Below are positions 1 to 9,835 of a stretch of 64,000 nt of DNA, one piece after another (within the stretch, counting starts at the first letter, position 1; each line of letters opens with the position of its first letter). A program made the position numbers and the translations under genes. Source of the DNA: Betaproteobacteria bacterium (GTDB taxonomy: Bacteria > Pseudomonadota > Gammaproteobacteria > Burkholderiales > Methylophilaceae); NCBI GenBank assembly GCA_016868195.1, contig VGHQ01000003.1:85637-149636 (forward strand). The letters run 5' to 3'. The notes beneath the pieces were generated by a model. It did no database searches. It was given only the letters and a program-made list of their open reading frames with translations, and had not been told where the DNA came from.

Positions 1-2547
1 ACCTCTCTCTTCGGCATCATGTGGATGAATCTCAACTACATCTTCCTCATGCCACGCGGTATTTTTTGTTCTTCTTGTTTGTGCGCCCACATTGTATTGA
101 GACAGTATTCTGCCTGTCGTTAAAATGAGTGGGAATTTCTTTGTCACTTTTTCAGAGGTAGGCACATACTCGGTAATAATAAATTTACCTTTACCACGCA
201 CGAATTCATCGATATGCATGGTGGGTGTTCCAAGAGGATGCTCTTCATTACAAGGCCATTGAATACTGCCTAATTCATCTAACTTCTGATAACTCACACC
301 TTTAAATGTGGGGGTAAGTTTTGCAATCTCGTCCATAATATCTGAAGCATGCTTGTACTCCATTTTGTAACCTAATGCATTACAAAGCATTTGGGTGATC
401 TCCCAATCTTCATAACCATTCTTAGGCGACATCACTTTCCTTACTCTCGAAATACGTCGTTCTGCATTGGTATATGTGCCATTCTTTTCTAAGAATGAAG
501 AGCCTGGGAAGAATACATGCGCATACATTGCGGTTTCATTTAAAAATAAATCTTGCACAATGACACACTCCATTGATTCCAATGCATGTGTCACATGCTG
601 CGTATTTGGATCTGATTGGGCAATATCTTCACCTTCACAATAGAGTGCTTTAAATTGTCCATCGATCGCAATATCTAACATATTAGGAATTCTTAAGCCG
701 GGTTCACTTTGTAATTTCACATTCCAAGCTTTTTCAAATAAAGCTAAGGTCGATTTATCAGATACATGTCGATATCCTGTAAATTCATGGGGAAAAGATC
801 CCATATCACAGGCACCTTGGACATTATTTTGTCCTCGTAAAGGATTAACCCCCACGCCTTCTCGTCCGATGTTACCTGTCAACATCGCAAGATTTGCGAT
901 TCCTATCACCATCGTTGAACCTTGACTATGTTCTGTCACACCCAATCCATAATAGATCGCAGCATTACCCCCTGTTGCAAAAAGTCTTGCAGCAGCTCTG
1001 ACCTTTTTCGCATCCACACCTGTATAAGCACTCATCACTTCAGGTGAGTTTTCAGGTTTAATAATAAAATCTTTCCAAACTTTAAAAGCTTCGTCTTCAC
1101 ATCGCACTCTGACGAATGATTCGTCAAAAAGATTTTCTGTCACGATCGTATGTGCTAAAGCGTTAATCATTGCCACGTTGGAACCAGGTTTAAGTTTTAA
1201 ATGATAATCAGATCTGACATGAGGAGATTGATCTACAAGATCAATGGCTCTTGGGTCTAGAATAATAAGTTTCGCACCTTCTCTTAAACGTTTTTTCATT
1301 TGTGACGCGAACACAGGGTGACCATCTGTAGGATTAGCCCCGATAATCATGATCACATCTGAATACATTACTGAGTCAAAATTCTGAGTACCTGCTGATT
1401 CACCTAGGGTTTGCTTAAGTCCATATCCTGTTGGCGAATGGCAGACACGCGCGCACGTATCTATATTATTATTACCCAATGCGGCACGCACTAATTTTTG
1501 TACGACATACACTTCCTCATTCGTACAGCGTGAGGATGAAATAGCACCGACTGAATCACGGCCATATTTTTTTTGAATCCGCTTAATCTCACTTGCTGCG
1601 TGGTTAATCGCGACATCCCAAGTCACTTTTTCCCAAGGATCATGAATACTTTTGCGAATCATCGGTGTCGTAATGCGATCTTTATGTGTAGCGTACCCCC
1701 AAGCAAACCTTCCTTTAACGCAGGAATGTCCATGATTAGCACCACCATCTTTATTTGGCGTCATACGAACCACTTCTTCACCTTTCATTTCCGCATGGAA
1801 TGAACAACCAACACCACAATAAGCACAAGTTGTAGTCACACTATGTTCAGGAACACCTGCTTCAATGATGGTATTTTCAATAAGGGTTGCCGTTGGGCAT
1901 ACTTGCACACATGCGCCGCATGAAACGCACTCTGAATCTTTAAAATCTTTATTTCCTGCTGATACTTTGGAATCAAAACCCCGACCTTGAATGGTCAGCG
2001 CATAAGTCCCTTGCACTTCTTCACAGGCCCTGACACATCTTGAACATACAATGCACTTTGAAGGATCAAACGTAAAATAAGGATTTGAAGTGTCTTTAAC
2101 ACTCTTTAGATGATTTTCTCCTTCATAACCATAACGCACATCTCGAAGCCCGACTGCACCTGCCATATCTTGCAACTCGCAATCACCATTCGTCGCACAA
2201 GTTAAACAATCGAGCGGATGGTCAGAGATATAAAGCTCCATGACGCCACGCCTAATATCAGCAAGTTTTGGGGTTTGTGTGTGAACTTTTATGCCTTCTG
2301 CGACAGGCGTTGTACAAGAAGCGGGGTAACCTCGACGACCTTCAATCTCAACAAGGCAAAGGCGGCATGAGCCAAAAGGTTCTAAGCTATCTGTGGCACA
2401 TAATTTAGGAACTGTCACACCTGATATAGATGCGGCATGCATAATAGATGTACCCTCAGGCACTGAGACAGATACGCCATCAATCGTTAAATTGATAGTT
2501 TTATCTGAAGCTCTTTTTGGCGTTCCAAAATCTTTTACATCATCCAT
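1..2547 (-). CDS. fdsA: NAD-dependent formate dehydrogenase alpha subunit (partial, 3' end outside window)
   Basis: Catalytic Mo subunit of the soluble formate dehydrogenase, oxidising formate to CO2. The frame stays open for 849 codons from the ATG at 2547 to the window edge, so the C-terminus is missing. In order I see an N-terminal [2Fe-2S] domain (GSCRLCLVEIEG), a His/Cys 4Fe-4S motif (HPLDCLTC...GDC), two ferredoxin-type clusters (CIVCSRCVRAC and CVSCGACVQVCP), a further 4Fe-4S motif (CAYCGVGC) and the Mo-ligand region CARVCHSPTGYGL, whose Cys is the expected Mo ligand. The visible end (VVEIHPHDAEERG) is the start of the dinucleotide-binding domain. It follows fdsB by 40 bases. Family members carry fdsC/fdsD downstream, which would lie outside this window. 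Confidence 0.95.
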   Translation of the reverse strand, partial: MDDVKDFGTPKRASDKTINLTIDGVSVSVPEGTSIMHAASISGVTVPKLCATDSLEPFGSCRLCLVEIEGRRGYPASCTTPVAEGIKVHTQTPKLADIRRGVMELYISDHPLDCLTCATNGDCELQDMAGAVGLRDVRYGYEGENHLKSVKDTSNPYFTFDPSKCIVCSRCVRACEEVQGTYALTIQGRGFDSKVSAGNKDFKDSECVSCGACVQVCPTATLIENTIIEAGVPEHSVTTTCAYCGVGCSFHAEMKGEEVVRMTPNKDGGANHGHSCVKGRFAWGYATHKDRITTPMIRKSIHDPWEKVTWDVAINHAASEIKRIQKKYGRDSVGAISSSRCTNEEVYVVQKLVRAALGNNNIDTCARVCHSPTGYGLKQTLGESAGTQNFDSVMYSDVIMIIGANPTDGHPVFASQMKKRLREGAKLIILDPRAIDLVDQSPHVRSDYHLKLKPGSNVAMINALAHTIVTENLFDESFVRVRCEDEAFKVWKDFIIKPENSPEVMSAYTGVDAKKVRAAARLFATGGNAAIYYGLGVTEHSQGSTMVIGIANLAMLTGNIGREGVGVNPLRGQNNVQGACDMGSFPHEFTGYRHVSDKSTLALFEKAWNVKLQSEPGLRIPNMLDIAIDGQFKALYCEGEDIAQSDPNTQHVTHALESMECVIVQDLFLNETAMYAHVFFPGSSFLEKNGTYTNAERRISRVRKVMSPKNGYEDWEITQMLCNALGYKMEYKHASDIMDEIAKLTPTFKGVSYQKLDELGSIQWPCNEEHPLGTPTMHIDEFVRGKGKFIITEYVPTSEKVTKKFPLILTTGRILSQYNVGAQTRRTKNTAWHEEDVVEIHPHDAEERG

Positions 2548-2587
2548 ATCAAGGTCTCGAAAAAAATCATTAAATCAATATGTTAGT

Positions 2588-4141
2588 TTATGCCTTAGAG
2601 TCTATCGCATCAACCCCAAAGTCTTTAGAGAAATGATTTAAAGCGCTCAAAACAGGAAAAGGCGTCATACCACCTAATGCACACAAAGACCCATTTAACA
2701 TCGTGTCAGCAAGATCCCTCACTAATGCAATATGCTTATTAACATCATGCCCTTGCATAATATGGTCTATTACTTCAATACCCCGCGTCGATCCAATGCG
2801 ACAGGGTGTACATTTGCCGCATGATTCAATTGCACAAAAATTAAATGCGTAACGTGCCATCTTCGCCATATTTACCGTTTCATCAAACGCCACAATGCCA
2901 CCGTGACCCAAGACCGCAAAGATTTCAGAAAATTTTTCATAATCGAGTGGAGTATCAAATTGCGATTCGGGTAAATAGGCGCCCAAGGGTCCGCCTACTT
3001 GCACTGCTTTAATAGGCTTGCCTGATAAAGAGCCTCCGCCAAAATCGTAAAGAAGCTCCCTTAAAGTTATACCAAAGGCTTTCTCAACAAGACCCGTGCG
3101 CTTTAAATTTCCTGCCAACTGAATAGGAAGCGTGCCTCGTGATTTACCCATACCAAAATCTTGATAATACTTAGCACCTTTAGCCAAAATAATGGGTACA
3201 GTCGCTAATGAAACCACGTTGTTTACAACCGTAGGTTTACCAAATAGACCTTCGATTGCGGGGAGCGGTGGTTTAAATCGCACCAATCCTCTTTTGCCTT
3301 CTAGGCTCTCTAACAACGAAGTTTCTTCACCACAAATATACGCGCCTGCTGCGCGTCTTACTTCTAAATGAAAAGATTTACCTGACTTCAAAATATCTTC
3401 ACCTAGATAATCAATCTTTGTCGCTTGGTGAATGGCTTCATTTAAAGTTTTTAGTGCATGAGGATATTCGGAACGTAAATAGATATATCCTTGTGTGGCG
3501 CCTACAGCAAGGCCAGCGATAATCATACCCTCAATTAAAACAAAGGGGTCGCCTTCCATAATCATACGATCTGAATACGTGCCTGAATCACCTTCATCCG
3601 CATTACATACAATATATTTTTGTGTGGCTTGGGTATCTAATACCGTTTTCCATTTAATTCCTGTAGGAAAAGCTGCGCCACCTCGGCCTCTCAGGCCAGA
3701 AGCTGTAACGGTTTCCACAATTGCTTCAGGTTTTAAATTTAATGCATTTTTTAAGCCTTGAAATCCATCATGCGCCATGTACTGATCAATATTGGTAGGC
3801 TCGGTGATACCCATACGCGCAAAAGTTAAGCGCTCTTGTTTTTTTAACCAGTCGATTTCACTGACGAGGCCTAGCGCGAGGGGGTGCTCGCCACCATTGA
3901 TAAAATCTGCATCAAATAAAGACTTCACATCGCTTGGATTGATAGGGCCAAAACCTATGCGGCCTTGAGGCGTTTCTAATTCAACTAAAGTTTCTAGCCA
4001 AAATAATCCGCGCGAACTATTGCGAATGATTTGAATGTCTAATTTTTTAGCCTGCGCTTCTTTTGAAATTGCTACGGCAACTTCATTAGCGCCAAGAGAT
4101 AGTGCTGTTGAATCGATAGGTACAAAAATTTTAATGGTCAT
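2588..4141 (-). CDS. fdsB: NAD-dependent formate dehydrogenase beta subunit
   Basis: Flavoprotein subunit that passes electrons from the Fe-S chain to NAD+. The 517 aa protein has a thioredoxin-like N-terminal region followed by a NuoF-like core. The FMN/NADH loop [16 protein letters not shown] and the [10 protein letters not shown] segment are visible, as is the C-terminal 4Fe-4S motif [12 protein letters not shown]. The length fits FdsB/HoxF-type subunits. Its start overlaps the fdsG stop by four bases, which indicates translational coupling. Confidence 0.95.
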   Translation of the reverse strand: MTIKIFVPIDSTALSLGANEVAVAISKEAQAKKLDIQIIRNSSRGLFWLETLVELETPQGRIGFGPINPSDVKSLFDADFINGGEHPLALGLVSEIDWLKKQERLTFARMGITEPTNIDQYMAHDGFQGLKNALNLKPEAIVETVTASGLRGRGGAAFPTGIKWKTVLDTQATQKYIVCNADEGDSGTYSDRMIMEGDPFVLIEGMIIAGLAVGATQGYIYLRSEYPHALKTLNEAIHQATKIDYLGEDILKSGKSFHLEVRRAAGAYICGEETSLLESLEGKRGLVRFKPPLPAIEGLFGKPTVVNNVVSLATVPIILAKGAKYYQDFGMGKSRGTLPIQLAGNLKRTGLVEKAFGITLRELLYDFGGGSLSGKPIKAVQVGGPLGAYLPESQFDTPLDYEKFSEIFAVLGHGGIVAFDETVNMAKMARYAFNFCAIESCGKCTPCRIGSTRGIEVIDHIMQGHDVNKHIALVRDLADTMLNGSLCALGGMTPFPVLSALNHFSKDFGVDAIDSKA

Positions 4142-4623
4142 GACGCATTCTTTAAATCTGAAATTAGTTGATCTATTTTTTTATTGTCTACACGGCCATA
4201 AACTTCTTCATTAATCATCACACTTGGAGAGCATGCACAATTTCCTAAACAATAAATTGGCTCTAAAGTGAAGGCGCCATCAGGAGTGGTTTCATGAAAT
4301 TCAATACCCAGTTTATTTTTAATATGAATTTCAAGCGCGTCGCTTCCCAGAGCCTGGCAAGACTCTGCGCGACAAACCTGTAAAATATGGCGGCCAGGTT
4401 GATGTGTTCTAAAATGATGATAAAAAGTCACAACACCATGGACTTCAGCCACAGACAAACTCAAAGCTTTTGCAATTAGAGAATAAGCCAATTCTGGCAC
4501 ATAGCCTATGTCATCTTGAATGGCATGTAAAAGAGGCAATAAGGCCCCAGGCATAGATTGATACTCCAAAATATGTTGATTAATGATCTTATAATCTTGA
4601 GGATTTAAGACAAGGTCTTCCAA
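4138..4623 (-). CDS. fdsG: NAD-dependent formate dehydrogenase gamma subunit
   Basis: NuoE-like [2Fe-2S] subunit of formate dehydrogenase. It contains the thioredoxin-fold signature [10 protein letters not shown] and the cluster cysteines CRAESCQ and [10 protein letters not shown]. The frame extends upstream to a GTG at 4704. I chose the TTG at 4623 because it has a GGAG Shine-Dalgarno seven bases upstream and gives 161 aa, the usual FdsG size. A perfect TATAAT lies between the two candidates at 4678-4683, so the GTG would sit upstream of the likely transcript start. First gene of the fdsGBA operon, divergent from the Mo oxidoreductase at 4735. The exact start is inference. Confidence 0.9.
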   Translation of the reverse strand: MEDLVLNPQDYKIINQHILEYQSMPGALLPLLHAIQDDIGYVPELAYSLIAKALSLSVAEVHGVVTFYHHFRTHQPGRHILQVCRAESCQALGSDALEIHIKNKLGIEFHETTPDGAFTLEPIYCLGNCACSPSVMINEEVYGRVDNKKIDQLISDLKNAS

Positions 4624-4677
4624 CGATATCTCCAGATATTTCTTGAGCGCTTGTCTCAAGAGCAAAATTAAAGTGGT

Positions 4678-4683
4678 ATTATA
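4678..4683 (-). promoter_or_regulatory. Candidate -10 box of fdsGBA
   Basis: A perfect TATAAT on the minus strand, 55 bases upstream of the TTG start of fdsG. No good -35 is visible at 17 bp (AAGTGG), so the promoter may need an activator. The call rests only on position and the hexamer. Confidence 0.45.
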
Positions 4684-4734
4684 AGTTATTAAGATGATAT
4701 CCACTTAAGTAAGTTCATTAATGAAGGGGCGCTA

Positions 4735-6861
4735 ATGATGAAAGCACAAAAAGAAAGCAACTATTTTCATGGGGGCTGCCCTCATGACTGTCCTGATACC
4801 TGCTCAATGGTTTATGAGGTAGAAGACAATAAACTCATAGGCGTCAAAGGCAACGTGGATCATCCAATGACGCGTGGTGGACTATGTGTGAAACTTCAAG
4901 ATTATGAAAAGCGTCACTACCATCCAGATCGCCTTCTATACCCTATGAAGCGAATCGGTCCGAAGGGTACAAAACAATTTAAAAGAATTTCCTGGGATGA
5001 AGCGCTCGATACCATAGTTGATAAATGGCAATCCATTATTAAAGAATTTGGTTCAGAAGCCATTATGCCCAACAGCTACTTAGGTAATCAAGGCTTGGTG
5101 CATGGCATGAACGGTGGGGACTCTTTCTTTGCTCGACTAGGAGCAACTGTTACTGAAAGAACATTCTGCGGGGAGGGTTCGGCCACCGCTTGGCTACTAA
5201 CCCTTGGGCCTACTGCGGGGGTCGATCCAGAGAGTTTTATTCATTCAAAATTTATTATTATTTGGGCTTGTAACTCGGTCAGCACCAATGTCCATCATTG
5301 GCATATTGTTAAAGAAGCACAAAAGAAAGGCTCAAAGGTTGTTGTCATTGACGCTTATGCTTCAAGAACGGCTAAAGAAGCAGATTGGCATATCTGTCCT
5401 AAGCCAGGCACTGATGGTGCTTTAGCGATGGCAATGATGCATGTGATTATTGAAGAAGGATTAGTGGATCAAGACTATGTAGATAAATATACAGTAGGTT
5501 TCCCAGAATTAGCAGAACTTGCAAAAAAAAGAAGTCCTGAGTGGGCAGAAGAAATCACAGGTGTCTTAGCAAATGATATTCGAAGATTAGCCCGAGAGTA
5601 CGCAACCACTAACCCATCGGCTATCAGAATTGGTGTGGCCCTTGAAAAAAGCTGGGGAGGAAGCCAGGCTATTAGAGCTGTTGCATGCCTTCCGGCTCTG
5701 ACTGGGGCTTGGCGTCATGTAGGTGGAGGTATCCTTCAATTTCCAGTATGGGAGCAGCCTTACAGATTTGATGTCATTTGTAGGCCTGACTTAATTCCAG
5801 AAGGCACACAAGTTGTAAATAATCTTCAGCTGGGTCGTGTTTTAACGGGCGAACAAAAACTAAAAGTGCCTATCAAGTCAATGATGTGTTGGAATACAAA
5901 TCCAGTCACTCAATCAACGGAAAGCGAAAAAATATTAGAGGGTTTGAAGCGCGAAGATTTATTTTTAGTTTCCGCAGAACACTTTATTTCCGACACTGCA
6001 GCCTATGCTGATATCCTTCTCCCAGCATCCATGGGCGCAGAACAAGAGGATATCATTCTATCTTGGGGTCATTTATACCTCACCTACAATACAAAATGTA
6101 TAGAGTCCCCGGGTGAAGCCGTGCCAAATTATGAAATTTTTAGACGTCTTGCTAAAAGATTTGGTTTTGAAGAAGAATGTTTTAAATGGTCGGATACTGA
6201 ATGTCTTCAACATTATATCGACTGGAGCTCTCCAGCCTGCAAAGATATTGATTTGGATTATTTAAAAAAACATGGTTATGCGAGAATCAATGTGGGTACA
6301 AAAGATAATCGAGCACCTCATAAAGAAGGAAAGTTTCCAACGCCGTCTGGCAAATGTGAATTTAGGGTAGTTGGAGCCAAGAATTTTGTTGCTGGGCCCT
6401 TTAGGCAAATGTACGAAGCTTTTCAGCCAGGAGAGGATATTCCTGAGTTGCCTGATTATGTGCCGTCCAAAGAGACAGCATCCGCAAATCCAGCCTTAGC
6501 AAAAAAGTATCCATTAAATATTTTGGCGCCAAAAAGTCATGGCTTCATTAATTCGAGTTACGCCAATATCGAAAATAAACTTAAGGCTCAAGGAGAGCAG
6601 TTTGTGATGATTCATCCATTGGATGCAGAAGAAAGAGGTATTAAAAATGGCGATCGAGCGAAAGTATTTAACGATCGAGGGTTCTTTGAAGCTATATCAA
6701 AAATAACAACTGATGTTAATAAAGGAATCGTGGTTACAACGCTAGGCTATTGGAGACAACTAAATAATGGTGTCGTCAATTCAGTGAGCTCCAATGCTTT
6801 TGGTGATATGGGAAACTCACCAACCTCACATGATTGCTTGGTCGAAGTTCAATTGGCTTAA
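4735..6861 (+). CDS. Molybdopterin oxidoreductase, formate dehydrogenase-like, single subunit
   Basis: A 708 aa member of the Mo/W-bisPGD oxidoreductase superfamily. The N-terminal 4Fe-4S motif is complete: Cys15, Cys19, Cys23 and Cys50 (CPHDCPDTC, then GGLC). The probable Mo ligand is Cys144 in ERTFCGEGSA, although Ser148 cannot be excluded. The C-terminal dinucleotide-binding domain is present (VMIHPLDAEERG). There is no Tat signal and no partner Fe-S or membrane subunit beside it. It is divergent from fdsGBA and 28 bases upstream of moaA-mobA-moeA, so it probably shares a transcript with the cofactor genes. Methylophilaceae have a second, FDH4-like formate dehydrogenase, and this is a candidate for it. 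Substrate specificity cannot be read from the sequence. Confidence 0.85.
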   Translation: MMKAQKESNYFHGGCPHDCPDTCSMVYEVEDNKLIGVKGNVDHPMTRGGLCVKLQDYEKRHYHPDRLLYPMKRIGPKGTKQFKRISWDEALDTIVDKWQSIIKEFGSEAIMPNSYLGNQGLVHGMNGGDSFFARLGATVTERTFCGEGSATAWLLTLGPTAGVDPESFIHSKFIIIWACNSVSTNVHHWHIVKEAQKKGSKVVVIDAYASRTAKEADWHICPKPGTDGALAMAMMHVIIEEGLVDQDYVDKYTVGFPELAELAKKRSPEWAEEITGVLANDIRRLAREYATTNPSAIRIGVALEKSWGGSQAIRAVACLPALTGAWRHVGGGILQFPVWEQPYRFDVICRPDLIPEGTQVVNNLQLGRVLTGEQKLKVPIKSMMCWNTNPVTQSTESEKILEGLKREDLFLVSAEHFISDTAAYADILLPASMGAEQEDIILSWGHLYLTYNTKCIESPGEAVPNYEIFRRLAKRFGFEEECFKWSDTECLQHYIDWSSPACKDIDLDYLKKHGYARINVGTKDNRAPHKEGKFPTPSGKCEFRVVGAKNFVAGPFRQMYEAFQPGEDIPELPDYVPSKETASANPALAKKYPLNILAPKSHGFINSSYANIENKLKAQGEQFVMIHPLDAEERGIKNGDRAKVFNDRGFFEAISKITTDVNKGIVVTTLGYWRQLNNGVVNSVSSNAFGDMGNSPTSHDCLVEVQLA

Positions 6862-6889
6862 TTGAATTGACGATGCAGAGCCTCCCTCT

Positions 6890-7876
6890 ATGGGATTAAC
6901 AGATCAATTTCATCGAAAGATTAATTATCTTCGATTATCTATTACTGATCGATGCGATTTTCGTTGCGTTTATTGTATGAGCGAAGATATGCAATTTTTA
7001 CCTCGCGATGAAGTTCTGTCCCTTGAAGAATCTGCCAGAATTATAAAAATTTTTGCTTCTCTTGGTGTCACAAAAGTAAGGATTACGGGTGGAGAGCCTT
7101 TGGTTAGAAAAAATATTTCATGGTTTTTTCATGAAATATCAACTATTAAACTTCTAAAAGAAATTGTCATTACTACGAATGCTAGTCAGCTAGCGCAGCA
7201 TGCGCGTATGCTTAAAATGTCTCAAGTTAAACGTATTAATATTAGTCTTGATAGTCTTGATCCTGTTCTTTTCAAAAAAATCACGCGCACGGGTGACTTA
7301 AATAAAGTATTGCTCGGTATTGATGAGGCGATCAAAGAAGGCTTTTCGAATCTCAAACTTAATACCGTTTTAATGAAAGGGATCAATGATCACGAAGCAA
7401 TCGATTTAGTTAACTTTGCATTGCATAGAAAGATGGATATTTCTTTTATAGAAGAAATGCCTTTAGGCGATGTTGATCATATAAGAAAAGATACTTACAT
7501 TAGCAATGATGAAGTATTAAAAAATTTACAAAATCATTTTAATTTAATACCAACCACTTTTACTTCAGGCGGTCCTGCAAAATATTGGCAACTTGCCAAT
7601 CAATCAACTAAAGTAGGTTTCATTTCTCCACATAGTCATAATTTTTGCAACACTTGCAATCGCGTGAGAGTGTCATCTAAGGGCGAATTATTTTTATGCT
7701 TAGGGCAGGAAGAAAAAATAGAGCTCATGCCTCTCTTGCGACAATATCCCAATGAAGATTGGCCTATTCAAAAAGCTATTATAGATAGCATGGCGATCAA
7801 ACCAGAAGCACACGATTTTAATCTTGAAATTACTAAACCTGCCGTCGTGCGCTTTATGTCGCATACCGGGGGTTAA
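6890..7876 (+). CDS. moaA: GTP 3',8-cyclase MoaA
   Basis: Radical-SAM enzyme that starts molybdopterin synthesis from GTP. The 328 aa protein has the N-terminal radical-SAM cluster motif CDFRCVYC (CxxxCxxC), the SAM-binding GGEP motif, a C-terminal second cluster (FCNTCNRVRVSSKG...LCLG) and the essential C-terminal Gly-Gly (SHTGG). All catalytic features are intact and the length is normal. It lies between the Mo oxidoreductase and mobA (6-base gap). The MoaC partner is not in the window. Confidence 0.96.
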   Translation: MGLTDQFHRKINYLRLSITDRCDFRCVYCMSEDMQFLPRDEVLSLEESARIIKIFASLGVTKVRITGGEPLVRKNISWFFHEISTIKLLKEIVITTNASQLAQHARMLKMSQVKRINISLDSLDPVLFKKITRTGDLNKVLLGIDEAIKEGFSNLKLNTVLMKGINDHEAIDLVNFALHRKMDISFIEEMPLGDVDHIRKDTYISNDEVLKNLQNHFNLIPTTFTSGGPAKYWQLANQSTKVGFISPHSHNFCNTCNRVRVSSKGELFLCLGQEEKIELMPLLRQYPNEDWPIQKAIIDSMAIKPEAHDFNLEITKPAVVRFMSHTGG

Positions 7877-7882
7877 ATTTAA

Positions 7883-8458
7883 GTGGATGAGAAAATCGCT
7901 GTGGTCATTTTAGCTGGTGGCCAATCAAAACGTATGCAGGTTCAAAATAAGGCAACTGTTTTATTTAAAGGCAAGCCTTTAATTGGGTATGTCATTGACC
8001 GTATGAAACCGCAAGCAGAACATATTTTTATTAATACGCATCAAAATCAGAATGATTTTGATGTATTTCATTTGCCTCTTATCGATGATGTATTAACTAT
8101 TCAAGAAGGTCCTCTTTTAGGTATCTTAACTAGCTTACAGTTAATCAAAACAGGTTGGATCCAGTTTGTACCTTGTGACACACCCAATCTTCCAGATAAT
8201 CTTATTGCAAATTTACTAAGAGAAAATAAAGCAAAAAAAACCCTAATTGCGGTGCCTGAAACGAGCGACGGTCTTCAATCAGCATGTCTTTTATGTCATT
8301 CATCCACATTAAATAATCTTCAAGATTTTTTTAATCGAGGAGGACGTAAGATTGAAGACTGGATAAGACAATTATCTTTTTCTATTGTGCGATTTCATGA
8401 TCAGTCACAATTTATTAATATCAATACACAAGAAGAGTTAAATAAAACATCTCAATGA
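7883..8458 (+). CDS. mobA: Molybdenum cofactor guanylyltransferase MobA
   Basis: Attaches GMP to Mo-molybdopterin to make the bis-MGD cofactor used by formate dehydrogenases. The 191 aa protein shows the nucleotidyltransferase signature VILAGGQSKRMQ near the N-terminus and the metal-binding segment FVPCDTPNLP. It starts with GTG six bases after moaA and overlaps moeA by four bases. Its presence agrees with the two bis-MGD-type enzymes encoded next door. Confidence 0.92.
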   Translation: MDEKIAVVILAGGQSKRMQVQNKATVLFKGKPLIGYVIDRMKPQAEHIFINTHQNQNDFDVFHLPLIDDVLTIQEGPLLGILTSLQLIKTGWIQFVPCDTPNLPDNLIANLLRENKAKKTLIAVPETSDGLQSACLLCHSSTLNNLQDFFNRGGRKIEDWIRQLSFSIVRFHDQSQFININTQEELNKTSQ

Positions 8459-9732
8459 AAAAAGATATCAGCTTAAGTGATTTAATTTCTGAATCGAATA
8501 CAGTTCATGATTACGATCCTAATGCGATGTCAGTTGAAAAAGCCAAAATATGGATTTCTAATTTTTTAAAACCTAGCGACCAACAAGAAATCATACATAT
8601 CAAAGATGCGCTCCATCGTATTGTCGCCGAATCTATCACATCATCTATTAATGTTCCAAATCATGACAATTCAGCCATGGATGGTTATGCAATCAATACA
8701 AACATTCTTAACGGTGAAGGTCCTTTTAGTCTCAAAGTGACAGGTAAGCTCTTGGCAGGTAATCAATTAGAGGGTAATGCAAATGAAGCCGTTCGCATCA
8801 TGACAGGAGCCAGTATCCCCTCTGGATTAAACGCAGTCATTCCACAAGAGTATGTTGAACTCAATGAAGGTGTAATTACATTCAAAATAAAACCACATAT
8901 CAATCAAAACATTCGACGCTTAGGGGAGGATATCAAAAGTGGACAAGCAATATTTCAATGCGGTCGAAAGCTAGAACCTTGTGATTTAGGTTTGCTTGCG
9001 TCACTTGGTATAGATTCAATCAAAGTTTACCGAAAAATTAAAGTAGCTTTTTTTTCAACAGGCGATGAAATTGTTTCACTCGGTAATCCTTTGTCAGTAG
9101 GTCAAGTTTTCGACAGTAATCGCTATAGTCTCATTGGCCTTTTAAAAAGTCTTGATGTGGAAGCGATCGATTTTGGCGTCATCCCTGACAATAAAAAAAT
9201 CATTGAAGATACATTAAAAAAAGCAAGTGATATAGCAGATGTCGTAATTACAACAGGAGGCGTTTCTGTAGGCGAAGCGGATTATATGAAAGAAATATTA
9301 AAAAAAATAGGCGAAATCTTATTTTGGAAAATTTCTATGAAACCAGGACGGCCTCTCGCGTATGGGAAAATTGGTCACTGTCATTATTTTGGACTTCCAG
9401 GAAATCCTGTGTCAACGATAGTCACTTTTTATCAATTTGTAAGAGAAGCTATTCTTACTTTATCAGGTCAAACACCTATTCACAAAACACCCCTCATCAG
9501 AGCACAACTTTTATCGCCGATTAAAAAAGTACCTGGCCGAACTGAGTTTCAAAGAGGTATTTATGAACAAGGCTACGAAGGCACTTTTAAAGTAAGTCCT
9601 CTCAAAGATCAAGGCTCAGGTATTCTAAGATCTATGAGTGAGGCGAATTGTTTTATTGTACTTCATGAAGATACGGCACATTTAGAAAAAGATATGTGGG
9701 TCGATATTCAGTTATTTGATAGCCTTTTTTAA
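8455..9732 (+). CDS. moeA: Molybdopterin molybdotransferase MoeA
   Basis: Inserts molybdate into adenylylated molybdopterin. The 425 aa protein has the MoeA motifs NHDNSAMDGYAI, the TTGGVSVGEADYMK segment of the MPT-binding domain, and KPGRPLAYG with GLPGNPVS near the C-terminus. About 20 residues precede the usual N-terminus and look poorly conserved. It is the last gene of the moaA-mobA-moeA run and is coupled to mobA by an ATGA overlap. The next gene starts 103 bases later after an A/T-rich stretch. Confidence 0.95.
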   Translation: MKKDISLSDLISESNTVHDYDPNAMSVEKAKIWISNFLKPSDQQEIIHIKDALHRIVAESITSSINVPNHDNSAMDGYAINTNILNGEGPFSLKVTGKLLAGNQLEGNANEAVRIMTGASIPSGLNAVIPQEYVELNEGVITFKIKPHINQNIRRLGEDIKSGQAIFQCGRKLEPCDLGLLASLGIDSIKVYRKIKVAFFSTGDEIVSLGNPLSVGQVFDSNRYSLIGLLKSLDVEAIDFGVIPDNKKIIEDTLKKASDIADVVITTGGVSVGEADYMKEILKKIGEILFWKISMKPGRPLAYGKIGHCHYFGLPGNPVSTIVTFYQFVREAILTLSGQTPIHKTPLIRAQLLSPIKKVPGRTEFQRGIYEQGYEGTFKVSPLKDQGSGILRSMSEANCFIVLHEDTAHLEKDMWVDIQLFDSLF

Positions 9733-9835
9733 AGCTCAAAAAAAGTAATTTTTTTATAAAAAAAGTTCCTTAAACCCTTCAATTTTTTTCTAAAATCCCA
9801 TCACTTTTTTATTAAAAATCGCTTAATATAGAGAC

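Noticed and set aside
1573..1803. Short plus-strand frame inside fdsA
   Set aside because: Lies wholly within the continuous fdsA reading frame on the minus strand.
9733..9835. A- and T-run hairpin after moeA
   Set aside because: Stem composed only of A/T pairs in a generally A/T-rich gap; no convincing terminator or promoter.
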